A DNA stretch of 64,000 nucleotides from Brevibacterium epidermidis NBRC 14811 (GTDB lineage: Bacteria; Actinomycetota; Actinomycetes; Actinomycetales; Brevibacteriaceae), in contig NZ_BCSJ01000004.1 of NCBI RefSeq assembly GCF_001570805.1, positions 1 to 64,000 of the forward strand. The letters run 5' to 3'. This document shows positions 8,894-16,406 of this stretch, one piece after another. Position numbers and translations under genes: made by a program. Positions within the stretch are counted from its first letter, which is position 1, and every line of letters starts with the position of its first letter. The notes beneath the pieces were generated by a model. It had not been told where the DNA came from and searched no databases. It was given only the letters and a program-made list of their open reading frames with translations.

Positions 8894-9789
8894 AGCGTGA
8901 TTCCTTCCTGAGCTGTCTGCGAGGCGGCCGGCGCAGGGGCGGCGGGAGCAGTGCCGCGAGATTCGAGGACTTTCGGGTGGAAGCGCGAGAGCATCCACAC
9001 CCCGCCGATGCCGACGGCCGCGGAGACGAGCAGACCGATGACAGCCGGCGGCGTCAGTCCCGTGTATTCGCCGAAGAACGCGGCACCGATGATGACGGCG
9101 ACGATCGGGTCGATGACCGTGAGACCGGCCAGCACCGTCTCGGCGGGGCCGCAGGCATACGCGGTCTGGACGAGCCAGAATCCCGCTGCCGAGGCCAGCC
9201 CGACTGCGGCCAGCAGCGCCCACCAGCGCAGACCGAATGTGTCGAGTTCGGGCAGACCCGACATGACGACCGACCGAGCCAGGACGTGCGTGGCCGCAGC
9301 GACCGTGCCGAAGACGATCCCGGTCATGACGACCCTAGGGATGTGGCCGGCGGAGCTGAACGAGAACAGTCCGGCGAAGAGGGTGAGGGCGATGAGCACG
9401 GCGAGCAGCCAGGTCACCGACTGTGCGTTCACGGAGATATCGTGGGCGAACCTCGCCGAGGTGGCCACGAAGGAGAAGATCCCGAAGAGCGTGACCGCGA
9501 TGCTGATGAGCAGCGGAGCACCGAGGCGGAGACCGAAGTACCGCCGGCCGATGAGGACGGCGAAGACGAGCGAGACCGCGCCGATGGGTTGGACGATGGA
9601 GACCGGACCGAGTCCGAGTGCGATGACGTTGAACACCGTGACCAGCCCCATGAGGCCGAGCCCGGTGACCCAGGTGGCGCGACGGCGCAGGCCGGGGGCC
9701 ATGGTGGCCACGGCATGCTGCTGGAAGTGGGTTCCCAAGGCCAGGCAGAACGCTGCGGCGGTGGCGAGGATGACGGCGGTGATGATCAT
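8890..9789 (-). CDS. EamA/DMT-family transporter
   Basis: Inner-membrane permease of 299 aa with about ten transmembrane helices in two EamA-like halves. The second half ends with the conserved pattern LAGLTVIDPIVAVIIGAAFFGE. DMT proteins usually export metabolites or amino acids; the substrate here is unknown. It is the first gene of a two-gene operon with the downstream kinase (4-nt overlap), so transport and sensing may be linked. TAATGT lies 7 nt before the ATG with no Shine-Dalgarno, which suggests a leaderless transcript. Confidence 0.85.
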   Translation of the reverse strand: MIITAVILATAAAFCLALGTHFQQHAVATMAPGLRRRATWVTGLGLMGLVTVFNVIALGLGPVSIVQPIGAVSLVFAVLIGRRYFGLRLGAPLLISIAVTLFGIFSFVATSARFAHDISVNAQSVTWLLAVLIALTLFAGLFSFSSAGHIPRVVMTGIVFGTVAAATHVLARSVVMSGLPELDTFGLRWWALLAAVGLASAAGFWLVQTAYACGPAETVLAGLTVIDPIVAVIIGAAFFGEYTGLTPPAVIGLLVSAAVGIGGVWMLSRFHPKVLESRGTAPAAPAPAASQTAQEGITL

Positions 9790-9802
9790 GACTCGAACAT
9801 TA
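9790..9802 (-). promoter_or_regulatory. -10 box of a leaderless promoter (EamA/kinase operon)
   Basis: On the minus strand TAATGT (9802-9797) precedes the ATG at 9789 by 7 nt, so transcription should begin at or within a base or two of the start codon. No ribosome binding site is present. Confidence 0.5.
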
Positions 9803-9945
9803 GGGAGGCGGTATGCGCCGGCACATCATACGCAGGAGTGAAATGGGTGCCGCACGTATCACCCATGAGGATGAAATTCGGTCGAAACCGGGCACGGTCG
9901 GCGGATTCTCGGGGATTGCGCGGGTTCCGTGACCACACTGTCCGG

Positions 9946-9957
9946 TAGGTTGGAACC
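9946..9957 (+). promoter_or_regulatory. -10 box of a leaderless promoter (response regulator)
   Basis: TAGGTT at 9946-9951 is followed by 6 nt and the ATG at 9958. GGAACC fills the gap, and no convincing Shine-Dalgarno is seen. Confidence 0.5.
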
Positions 9958-10689
9958 ATGCCGGGAATTGAGGATGCGCTGGGCGGGGACGGGGGAGCCG
10001 CCTCGGCGAGTGTGCCGCCTCCGTCGGAGACGACGATCAGGGTCGCCATCGTCGACGATCAGGCGATGGTGCGGCAGGGGTTCGGGGCACTGCTCGACGC
10101 ACAGTCGGACATGCAGGTCGTCGGCAGCGCCGATGACGGATCCGCCGTCGTCGACCTCGTGCGCCAGACGAGCCCCGATGTCATCCTCATGGACATTCGG
10201 ATGCCGACCCTCAACGGGCTCGACGCCACCCGAGCGATCTTCAACATGCCCGGAGCCCACCCGCGGGTCATCATGCTCACCACGTTCGACGCCGACGAAT
10301 ATGTGTTCTCCGCGCTGCGGGCCGGTGCCAGCGGATTCCTCCTCAAGGACGCCACCGCCGAGGACATGATCACCGCGGTCCGCGTCGTCGCCGGAGGGGA
10401 ATCGCTGCTCGCGCCCTCGGTGACCCGCCGGCTCATCGCCGAATACGTCGCCGGGCCCACCGTGGCCAAGGACACCGCCGTGCTCGGCCAGCTCACCGAC
10501 CGGGAGATCGACGTGATGACCCTGGTGGCGAAGGGGCACGCCAACGCCGAGGTGGCCGAGCAGCTCTTTCTCGCCGAACAGACCGTGAAGACCCACGTGT
10601 CGAGGATCCTGTCGAAGCTGGGTCTGCGCGACCGCACCCAGATCGTCGTCGCCGCCTACGAGTCCGGGCTGGTCGTCGCCGGGAGCTGA
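9958..10689 (+). CDS. LuxR/NarL-family response regulator
   Basis: Response regulator of 243 aa with a 25-residue Gly/Ala/Pro-rich lead before the receiver domain. The receiver has the acidic pair in VDDQ and phospho-acceptor D79 in LMDIRMP. The C-terminal LuxR HTH contains LTDREIDVMTLVAKGHANAE and TVKTHVSRILSKLGLRDR. It is the nearest unpaired regulator to the kinase at 6848-8893, and its divergent position next to the EamA/kinase operon suggests that it reads that kinase and controls that operon. The pairing is inference. A hairpin element follows the gene. Confidence 0.9.
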   Translation: MPGIEDALGGDGGAASASVPPPSETTIRVAIVDDQAMVRQGFGALLDAQSDMQVVGSADDGSAVVDLVRQTSPDVILMDIRMPTLNGLDATRAIFNMPGAHPRVIMLTTFDADEYVFSALRAGASGFLLKDATAEDMITAVRVVAGGESLLAPSVTRRLIAEYVAGPTVAKDTAVLGQLTDREIDVMTLVAKGHANAEVAEQLFLAEQTVKTHVSRILSKLGLRDRTQIVVAAYESGLVVAGS

Positions 10690-10725
10690 GGGCGTTCTGT
10701 TGCGGGCTTCGGGCTGGGAACGCCT

Positions 10726-10788
10726 GCTTAGGTGGTCAAAATGGTCACGCCGTGCTCGGTTTTCTGTGACCATTTCGCCCACCTAAGC
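10726..10788. repeat. REP-like palindromic element, copy 1
   Basis: Outer arms GCTTAGGTGG (10726-10735) / CCACCTAAGC (10779-10788), inner arms AAATGGTCAC / GTGACCATTT, and a 17-nt loop. It lies between the convergent ends of a response regulator and nitronate monooxygenase. A second copy, in inverted orientation with a 17-nt loop as well, is at 53973-54032. It probably acts as a bidirectional terminator. Its recurrence suggests a dispersed repeat family. Confidence 0.75.
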
Positions 10789-10845
10789 GCATCGCAGTTT
10801 GAGGAAAGTGCGGTCCGCCGGTCTGCCCGCCCGGTGACTGCCTGA

Positions 10846-11877
10846 CTACTCGCGGGCGAAGCGAGAGCCGAGGTCCTTGACGATCGTCTCGGCAGAACCG
10901 TCCCGGGCGCCGCGGTAGCCGGTACCCGCCCATAGGTGTAGGTTCTGCGGGTCATCGGCCTTCTTCGCCGCGGCCCGGAATTCCTTCGTCAGATGATGCA
11001 CCGCCGGGTAGGCGTCGACGGCGACCGGATCGAACTTCCGCACGAAGTCATTGACCAAAGCTCGAGCCGGACGACCCGTGAACGCCCTGGTCAGCTGGGT
11101 GTCAGCGAACTCATCGGAAGCAAGTGCGGCCCGATGCGTGGGCGCCGTGCCTGCCTCGTCTGAGCGCAGCAGCAGGGTGCCCACGACGACGGCGCTCGCC
11201 CCGGCCTCGAGGAGGTCGCCCACCATGGCCTCACCGTCGACTCCGCCTCCCGCCGCCACGGGCAGGTCCACCTCGGCGAGGATGTCGCGGACGAGTTCGG
11301 CCGTCGCGCGGTCTTCGACGGTCCGCGTCGGATCGGCCGTTCCCGAATGTCCGCCGGCACGCGGACCTTGGACGATGAGCCCATCGACCCCGACTTCGGC
11401 AGCCGCACGAGCCTCGGGAACCGAGGTCACCGTGGCGACGACCTGAGTGCCGACGGCGTGGAGGCGGTCGACCGCCTCGGCGGTGGGCAGATTGAACGTC
11501 GTTGAGACCAGGGGGACGGGGTGCTCGGTGAGCCAATCGAGCTTGGCGCCGAAGTGATCGTCGTCCTCGACCGGTTCGGGGTCGAGCGTGATCCCACGCT
11601 CGGCAGCGGCCGGTTCGAGTGCGGTGACGAAGTCATCGAATGCTTCGCGATCGACGGGGACGGGGTTCGGAACGAAGAGATTGACGCCGAAGTTCGGGGT
11701 CGTCTCACGCATCCGTGTGATAAGCGGAGCGAGGGCCTCGGCGGTGAGATAGCCGCCCGCGACGAAGGGGAATCCACCGGCCCGAGCAACCGCCTCGGTG
11801 AGTTCGGGCGTCGTCGTCCCACCGGCCATGGGTGCGCCGATGATGGGCAGTGCGGTCTTCGCGAAGGCGATCGTCAC
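10846..11877 (-). CDS. Nitronate monooxygenase / NPD family FMN oxidoreductase
   Basis: FMN-dependent TIM-barrel enzyme of 343 aa that oxidizes alkyl nitronates such as propionate-3-nitronate, or a related substrate. The barrel opens with PIIGAPMAGG. The catalytic histidine is H177 in GPRAGGHSG, followed by VAAGGGVDGE and GASAVVVGTLLL, the FMN phosphate-binding strands. The start is GTG at 11877 with AAGGAG 7 nt upstream. It is monocistronic between a hairpin element and a divergent acyltransferase. Bacterial homologues detoxify nitronates; the true substrate is not shown by sequence. Confidence 0.85.
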   Translation of the reverse strand: MTIAFAKTALPIIGAPMAGGTTTPELTEAVARAGGFPFVAGGYLTAEALAPLITRMRETTPNFGVNLFVPNPVPVDREAFDDFVTALEPAAAERGITLDPEPVEDDDHFGAKLDWLTEHPVPLVSTTFNLPTAEAVDRLHAVGTQVVATVTSVPEARAAAEVGVDGLIVQGPRAGGHSGTADPTRTVEDRATAELVRDILAEVDLPVAAGGGVDGEAMVGDLLEAGASAVVVGTLLLRSDEAGTAPTHRAALASDEFADTQLTRAFTGRPARALVNDFVRKFDPVAVDAYPAVHHLTKEFRAAAKKADDPQNLHLWAGTGYRGARDGSAETIVKDLGSRFARE

Positions 11878-12120
11878 GGTTCTCTCCTTATATCGGCCGG
11901 AACCAGGCTCGGTGTCTGTCGCCGAACGAGGCGGCCGGGTGGTCGGGCGTGCTCATCGCCATTCTCACACGTGCGGACGACGCGAGTATGAGGTGGTCGG
12001 TCAGCGGTATCCCTCGGAAGTATCGGTCGGCGGGGGAGAGGTCGGCTCTCCGGCGTGATGTGGAAGGGCAGATGCGGTTCCTAACTTTGGTGTCAATGCA
12101 TCCGGTCGCACGTGATCGGC

Positions 12121-12152
12121 ACTGAATGACTCTGACACTGAATGACTCTGAC
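12121..12152 (+). repeat. Perfect tandem 16-bp direct repeat
   Basis: ACTGAATGACTCTGAC occurs twice head-to-tail (12121-12136 and 12137-12152), ending 11 nt before the acyltransferase start. The following GAGGA is its ribosome binding site. The rest of 11878-12120 shows no gene; it should hold the divergent promoters of the monooxygenase and the acyltransferase. Confidence 0.9.
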
Positions 12153-12163
12153 GAGGAACTGAT

Positions 12164-13747
12164 ATGACACTGACACTCAACGACCCGTTGCCGTCCGATG
12201 ATCACCATGAGAATACGCGGCTCGCTGGAAGAACCATCCCGAACGCAACACCCGTTCCGCTGCGCAGGCAAGCGAAGCCCCACCGTGACCAAGCCATCGA
12301 CCTTCTTCGCTTCGGTTGCCTGGTCGTCGTGGTCGTCCTCCACTCGCTGATGAGCGCGGCGGTGCTCGGCCCTGGCGGCACGGTGGTGCCCACCGTCGCG
12401 CTGTCCGGCACTCAAGGATTCGCCGCCGCATCTTGGTTCTTCCAGATCATGCCGCTGTTCTTCATCATCGGCGGTTACGCGGGCATCACCGGCTGGCGCC
12501 GCACCCGCGCCCGAGGAGGCACCTGGACCGACTATCTGCGCGCTCGCCTGCGCCGGCTCGTCGTACCCGTCACCGTGCTCATCGGCCTCGCCGGCCTCGG
12601 GCTGTCCGTGGCCGGCGAGCTCGGAGTTTCGCCCGACCTCCTCGCCGAGGCCAGTCTGCGGATCGGCCAGCCGTTGTGGTTCCTCGCCGTCTACGTCGGC
12701 CTCACCGCGCTCGTGCCGGTTGCCGTGCATTTCCACGAAACCGCGCCGAGGCGGTCCCTCGCATCCCTCGCCGGTGCCGTCATCGTCGTCGACAGTCTGG
12801 TCGCGGTCACGGGCGTGACCGGGCTCGGCTACCTGAACTTCCTGCTTGTGTGGCCCCTGGTCCAGCAGCTCGGCTTCTTCTACGCCGATGCGCTCGACCG
12901 TCCCGTGCACAGGCCCATCGCCTGGTTCGTGCTGGTGGCAGCGCTGCTGACCCTGGTCGGACTCGTCTCGGCCGGCGTGTACAGCCCGAACATGCTCGTC
13001 AACCTCAATCCGCCGACCGGTGCCCTCGTCCTGCTCGGGGTGGTCCAGATGTGCGGATTGCGCCTCGGCCACGCTCGGCTGGGCCGAATGCTCAACGCCG
13101 CGGACGAGACCACGAGCACCTCCACCGGCGAGGCGGCTCTCGACCCTCGAGTCCTCCGCGCGCAGATCTGGGGCCGGGTCATCGCCTGGGGCAATCGGTA
13201 CGGGATGCATGTCTACCTGTGGCATATGAGCATCGTCATCGTCCTCATCGGCGGCCTGGGCGCGCTTGCTCAGGTTGTGTCTCTCGTGCCGGGTGCCTCC
13301 GAGCTCGTCCTCCCGGAGATCGGATCGTCATGGTGGTGGGCCACACGTCTGCCCTGGCTGATTGCTGTGATGGTGCTGTCCGGCCTGGTGGCCATGGCCG
13401 CCGAGCGGATTCCGTTTCCGTCGGAACAGCGGCTTGCCGCGGTCGGTCGAGTGATCGCCGAGATCGCGCGTGAGGTGCGCGGACGTGAGACACATGAGCA
13501 GGGTTCGGCGGCTTCCCACGTTGACGCCGACGGCGTCGCCCCAGCTGTTTCCCGTGCAGGAGCCGACGCCGTGACCCCGACTCTCGGTCATCCGCGGTTG
13601 CGGGCCGCCATCGCGGTCGGTGCCGCCGCAGCCGGCATCTCTGTTGCTCTGCTCGTCGGGATCGCCCCGTTGATCTGGACGTTTGTCGCGTTCGGCCTGC
13701 TCCTCACCTCGCTCACCATCTCAGCTGGGCTGACTCCGCGGAGGTGA
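12164..13747 (+). CDS. Acyltransferase-3 family membrane protein
   Basis: Integral membrane acyltransferase of 527 aa, of the family that O-acetylates cell-surface sugars and similar molecules. The N-terminus has RDQAIDLLRFGCLVVVVVLHS, matching the family's first helix, where an Arg and a His on that helix are catalytically important. The motif FFIIGGYAG follows, then eight or more further hydrophobic segments and a conserved-looking H in MHVYLWHMSI near 350. A polar insertion (about 430-470) precedes two last helices, which is longer than the core family (about 370 aa). SD GAGGA lies 8 nt before ATG 12164. The substrate is unknown. Confidence 0.8.
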   Translation: MTLTLNDPLPSDDHHENTRLAGRTIPNATPVPLRRQAKPHRDQAIDLLRFGCLVVVVVLHSLMSAAVLGPGGTVVPTVALSGTQGFAAASWFFQIMPLFFIIGGYAGITGWRRTRARGGTWTDYLRARLRRLVVPVTVLIGLAGLGLSVAGELGVSPDLLAEASLRIGQPLWFLAVYVGLTALVPVAVHFHETAPRRSLASLAGAVIVVDSLVAVTGVTGLGYLNFLLVWPLVQQLGFFYADALDRPVHRPIAWFVLVAALLTLVGLVSAGVYSPNMLVNLNPPTGALVLLGVVQMCGLRLGHARLGRMLNAADETTSTSTGEAALDPRVLRAQIWGRVIAWGNRYGMHVYLWHMSIVIVLIGGLGALAQVVSLVPGASELVLPEIGSSWWWATRLPWLIAVMVLSGLVAMAAERIPFPSEQRLAAVGRVIAEIAREVRGRETHEQGSAASHVDADGVAPAVSRAGADAVTPTLGHPRLRAAIAVGAAAAGISVALLVGIAPLIWTFVAFGLLLTSLTISAGLTPRR

Positions 13748-13816
13748 CCGCGCAGGGCTGATCCGGCAGCTGTGTCCGGCCCGCGCGGCGAGCCTGGCAC
13801 AACTGGGACGCGCGAG

Positions 13817-14308
13817 TCACTCCACCGAGGCAGCCAATTGATCGGTGACTGTTCCCCATCCGTCGAAGAAGCCGAGTTCTTCGTGTCGGGCCCGCTGTTC
13901 GGGGCTGCCGTGTCGGACGATGGCGCGGTAGTCGGTGCCGTCGGGATGGTCACCGAGGATGATCTCCGTGGTCATCGCCACCGGGTCCGGCAGCGCCGGA
14001 TGCCAGGAACTGCTGACCGCGTTCGTGAACACGAGTCGGCTGCCCTCCTCGATGACGAGGAACACTGCGTCGACATGAGGTCGCCATTCGGTGCCGTCCT
14101 CGCTCATCTGGGTGACGAAGGCGCCGCCCGGGGTGAGCTCGAGGGAGTCCACGCGAAGTTGCAGCGGTGCGGGAATCCACCACTGGGCGAGCTGAACCGG
14201 TGTGGTCCAGGCGTCCCAGATCGTCTGCTTCTGGGCGCGGATGACGCGTTGGATGCTGAGGTCGAGGTCTGGATTCTGATTCCGGGTGCGAGAGAGATGG
14301 GTGGTCAT
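13817..14308 (-). CDS. SRPBCC/AHSA1-domain protein
   Basis: START-like beta-grasp/helix protein of 163 aa with the AHSA1 pattern: IQRVIRAQKQTIWDAWTTPVQLAQWW near the N-terminus, a central SLELTPGGAF, and a C-terminal long helix with GFFDGWGTVTDQLAASVE (the GW..... L motif). Such proteins bind hydrophobic ligands. The ATG at 14308 overlaps the stop of the ArsR gene (ATGA), so both are made from one mRNA. ArsR-SRPBCC pairs are common in actinobacteria; the ligand is unknown. Confidence 0.85.
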   Translation of the reverse strand: MTTHLSRTRNQNPDLDLSIQRVIRAQKQTIWDAWTTPVQLAQWWIPAPLQLRVDSLELTPGGAFVTQMSEDGTEWRPHVDAVFLVIEEGSRLVFTNAVSSSWHPALPDPVAMTTEIILGDHPDGTDYRAIVRHGSPEQRARHEELGFFDGWGTVTDQLAASVE

Positions 14309-14643
14309 GATTCCTCCTGGGTGACGAACTGCTCGAGCCGATCGGTGCTCTCTTCCCAGATCCGCCGCTGTTCCTCCAACCAGCCCGTAAGCAGGTGGAA
14401 GCGATTCTGATCGAGCACGCAGGTGCGAACTCGCCCGGACTTCTCGGTTCTGATGAGGCCGCACGATTCGAGGCTGCGCACGTGCTTCATAAAGGACGGC
14501 AGCGAAATCGACAGCGGACTCGCCAGTTCCCCGACGCTGGCCGGTCCCGCGCCGAGGCGTGCGATGACCCCGCGTCGTGTGGGATCCGCCAGGGCCGCAA
14601 ACATCGCGTCGAGCTCATGCGAATGAATCTGATGCTTAGCCAT
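14305..14643 (-). CDS. ArsR-family winged-helix repressor
   Basis: Small repressor of 112 aa. Residues 8-25 (DAMFAALADPTRRGVIARL) and the winged helix with LSISLPSFMKHVRSLESCGL are the non-metal ArsR type seen next to SRPBCC genes; no metal-binding Cys motif is present. The ATG at 14643 is preferred over a longer frame because a TAATAC -10 box lies only 8 nt upstream and the protein start matches the family. A perfect palindrome covers the start codon and should be its own operator, so it is probably autoregulated. Confidence 0.88.
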   Translation of the reverse strand: MAKHQIHSHELDAMFAALADPTRRGVIARLGAGPASVGELASPLSISLPSFMKHVRSLESCGLIRTEKSGRVRTCVLDQNRFHLLTGWLEEQRRIWEESTDRLEQFVTQEES

Positions 14644-14657
14644 AAGGCTAAGTATTA
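14635..14657 (-). promoter_or_regulatory. Leaderless promoter with palindromic operator over the arsR start codon
   Basis: CTTAGCC-ATAA-GGCTAAG (14635-14652) is a perfect palindrome that includes the ATG at 14643. On the minus strand TAATAC (14657-14652) abuts it as the -10 box, 8 nt before ATG. Repressor binding here would block RNA polymerase directly. No Shine-Dalgarno is seen. Confidence 0.65.
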
Positions 14658-14840
14658 CACCCTTTTGGCCTAGTGCGGAAGAGGAAACCGAGGATAGACG
14701 CGTCGAAAAATGACAATTATCGGCGACATATGACATGCAGTGACAATGCGCGTCACCGGGCATGCACGAACGGGAATCGGCCACTCACACTGAAGCACAC
14801 CGCAGATGCGCGGTACCCATCAGTGAAGGAAGGATCCGCC

Positions 14841-16121
14841 GTGAGTTCACCCCGTTTCGAACCCACCACACCCGCCGGAATCTCGACCCGATCGGTGCAC
14901 TCGGGAGCTATGCCCGAGGCACACACCGGTTCGGTCGTGGCCCCGATCTTCCAGACCTCGACCTTCATGATGGACACCCCGGGACAGACTCGTGCCGGCT
15001 TCGACTACGCGCGCACGGGCACCCCGAACCGCAGCGACCTCGAACAAGCTCTGTGCGAATTGGAAAGAGCAACGTTCGCCGCGGCCGTGAACTCGGGAAC
15101 GTCGGCCGAGGTGGCCGTGTTCTCCGCGCTGCTGCGTCCCGGTGACGAGGTCATCTTGCCCCGCGACGTCTACGGCGGGACCTTCCGGCTCCTGCAGAAC
15201 GAGTACGTGCGCTGGGGAGTGGTCATCCGCACCGTCGACCTCACCGACACCGAGGCGCTCGCCGCCGCCATCAATGAGAACACCGCGATCATCTGGGTCG
15301 AGACACCGAGCAACCCCGGTCTCGACATCATCGACATCGCCGAGACGGCCCGGCTCGCCCACCGCGCGAATGCACTCCTGGCCGTGGACTCGACCTTCGC
15401 GACCCCGGTGCTGCAGCGTCCGCTGGAGCTCGGTGCCGATATCGTCGTCCACTCGACGACGAAGTTCATCAACGGCCACTCCGATGTCATCGGCGGTGCC
15501 GTCCTCACCGGTGATGGGACGAGCTGTCCCCGAGCCGCCGAGGTGGTCGACCGTCTCGAGAACCACCTCGCGTCCGTCGGGCTGGGTATCTCCCCGTTCG
15601 ACGCCTGGCTGACCAGGCGCGGGATCAAAACCCTGCCGGTGCGGATGAAGGCGCACTGCGCCAACGCGCAGGCAGTGGCCGAATGGCTCGAGACTCGCGA
15701 TGAGGTGGCCGATGTGATCTACCCGGGCCTGCCGTCGCACCCGGGGCATGAGGTGGCGAAGCGGCAGATGAGCGGGTTCGGGGGAGTGGTGTCCCTACGC
15801 ACCGACACCGAGGAGCGGGCGTTGTCCCTGGTGGCGAACACGAAGCTCATCACTCTGGCCGAGTCGCTCGGAGGAGTTGAGTCACTCATCGACCACCCGG
15901 CGACGATGACGCATCTGTCCGTGGCAGGCAGCGAGGTCAGCGTTTCCGGCAGGTTCATCCGCCTGTCCGTCGGCATCGAGGACATCGATGACATCCTCGC
16001 TGACCTCGCCCAGGCCTTGGATGCCACGGCGGAGGGATCGGCCGAGGCGCCATCCGACCTTGACTCAAGCCGTATTGCCGACCCGGATGCCTCGGTTATC
16101 GGAGTCTCGGTCCTCGCTTAG
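14841..16121 (+). CDS. PLP-dependent trans-sulfuration enzyme (cystathionine gamma-synthase/lyase family)
   Basis: Cytosolic PLP enzyme of 426 aa, fold type I, Cys/Met metabolism family. YARTGTPNRSDLEQAL (57-71) binds the cofactor phosphate of the neighbouring subunit, D183 (AVDSTFATP) contacts the pyridine nitrogen, and K208 in HSTTKFINGH is the Schiff-base lysine. SLGGVESLIDHPATMTH near 355-370 is the family's substrate-binding signature. The GTG at 14841 has AAGGA 11-15 nt upstream; earlier in-frame starts lie in the promoter region. It could be a gamma-synthase, gamma-lyase or homocysteine-forming enzyme; sequence alone does not decide. The C-terminal 30 residues are a non-conserved acidic tail. 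Confidence 0.87.
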   Translation: MSSPRFEPTTPAGISTRSVHSGAMPEAHTGSVVAPIFQTSTFMMDTPGQTRAGFDYARTGTPNRSDLEQALCELERATFAAAVNSGTSAEVAVFSALLRPGDEVILPRDVYGGTFRLLQNEYVRWGVVIRTVDLTDTEALAAAINENTAIIWVETPSNPGLDIIDIAETARLAHRANALLAVDSTFATPVLQRPLELGADIVVHSTTKFINGHSDVIGGAVLTGDGTSCPRAAEVVDRLENHLASVGLGISPFDAWLTRRGIKTLPVRMKAHCANAQAVAEWLETRDEVADVIYPGLPSHPGHEVAKRQMSGFGGVVSLRTDTEERALSLVANTKLITLAESLGGVESLIDHPATMTHLSVAGSEVSVSGRFIRLSVGIEDIDDILADLAQALDATAEGSAEAPSDLDSSRIADPDASVIGVSVLA

Positions 16122-16187
16122 CCGGCAGCCATCACGCACCGGCAACGTCACATCCCACCCCGAGTGGCACGTCCTCCCGGTGCTTCG

Positions 16188-16257
16188 GCATCCCTCACTC
16201 ATTGTGGCGAAACACCTCCTTGCACCGGGGTAATTCGCCGCGAAGAGTGAGGGATGC
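16188..16257. repeat. Long imperfect palindrome
   Basis: Perfect 13-bp arms GCATCCCTCACTC / GAGTGAGGGATGC extend inward through GGCGAA / TTCGCC pairing, with a loop of about 22 nt. It lies 66 nt past the PLP-enzyme gene and 150 nt before the next kinase gene on the same strand, so it is a likely terminator. The rest of 16122-16406 holds the kinase promoter (TAGCGT at 16394-16399, 7 nt before its ATG) and no gene. Confidence 0.7.
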
Positions 16258-16406
16258 TCAGGTACGGCACGGCGTGAGGAGCGCGCGGGGATCCAGAGTC
16301 CACCGAGGATCCCGTGTCCGTGGTCACAGGGTGTCGGGAAAACCCGACGTGGGGTCGGAGGTCTTCGTGCTGTTCGCGCGCCCACGGCTCCCGTAGCGTT
16401 ATTGCT

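Noticed and set aside
6848..9223. 791-aa version of the kinase
   Set aside because: The extra N-terminus runs through the EamA gene in another frame; the GTG at 8893 overlapping its stop is the natural start.
12121..12152. CRISPR-like array
   Set aside because: Only two adjacent 16-bp units with no spacers and no cas genes.
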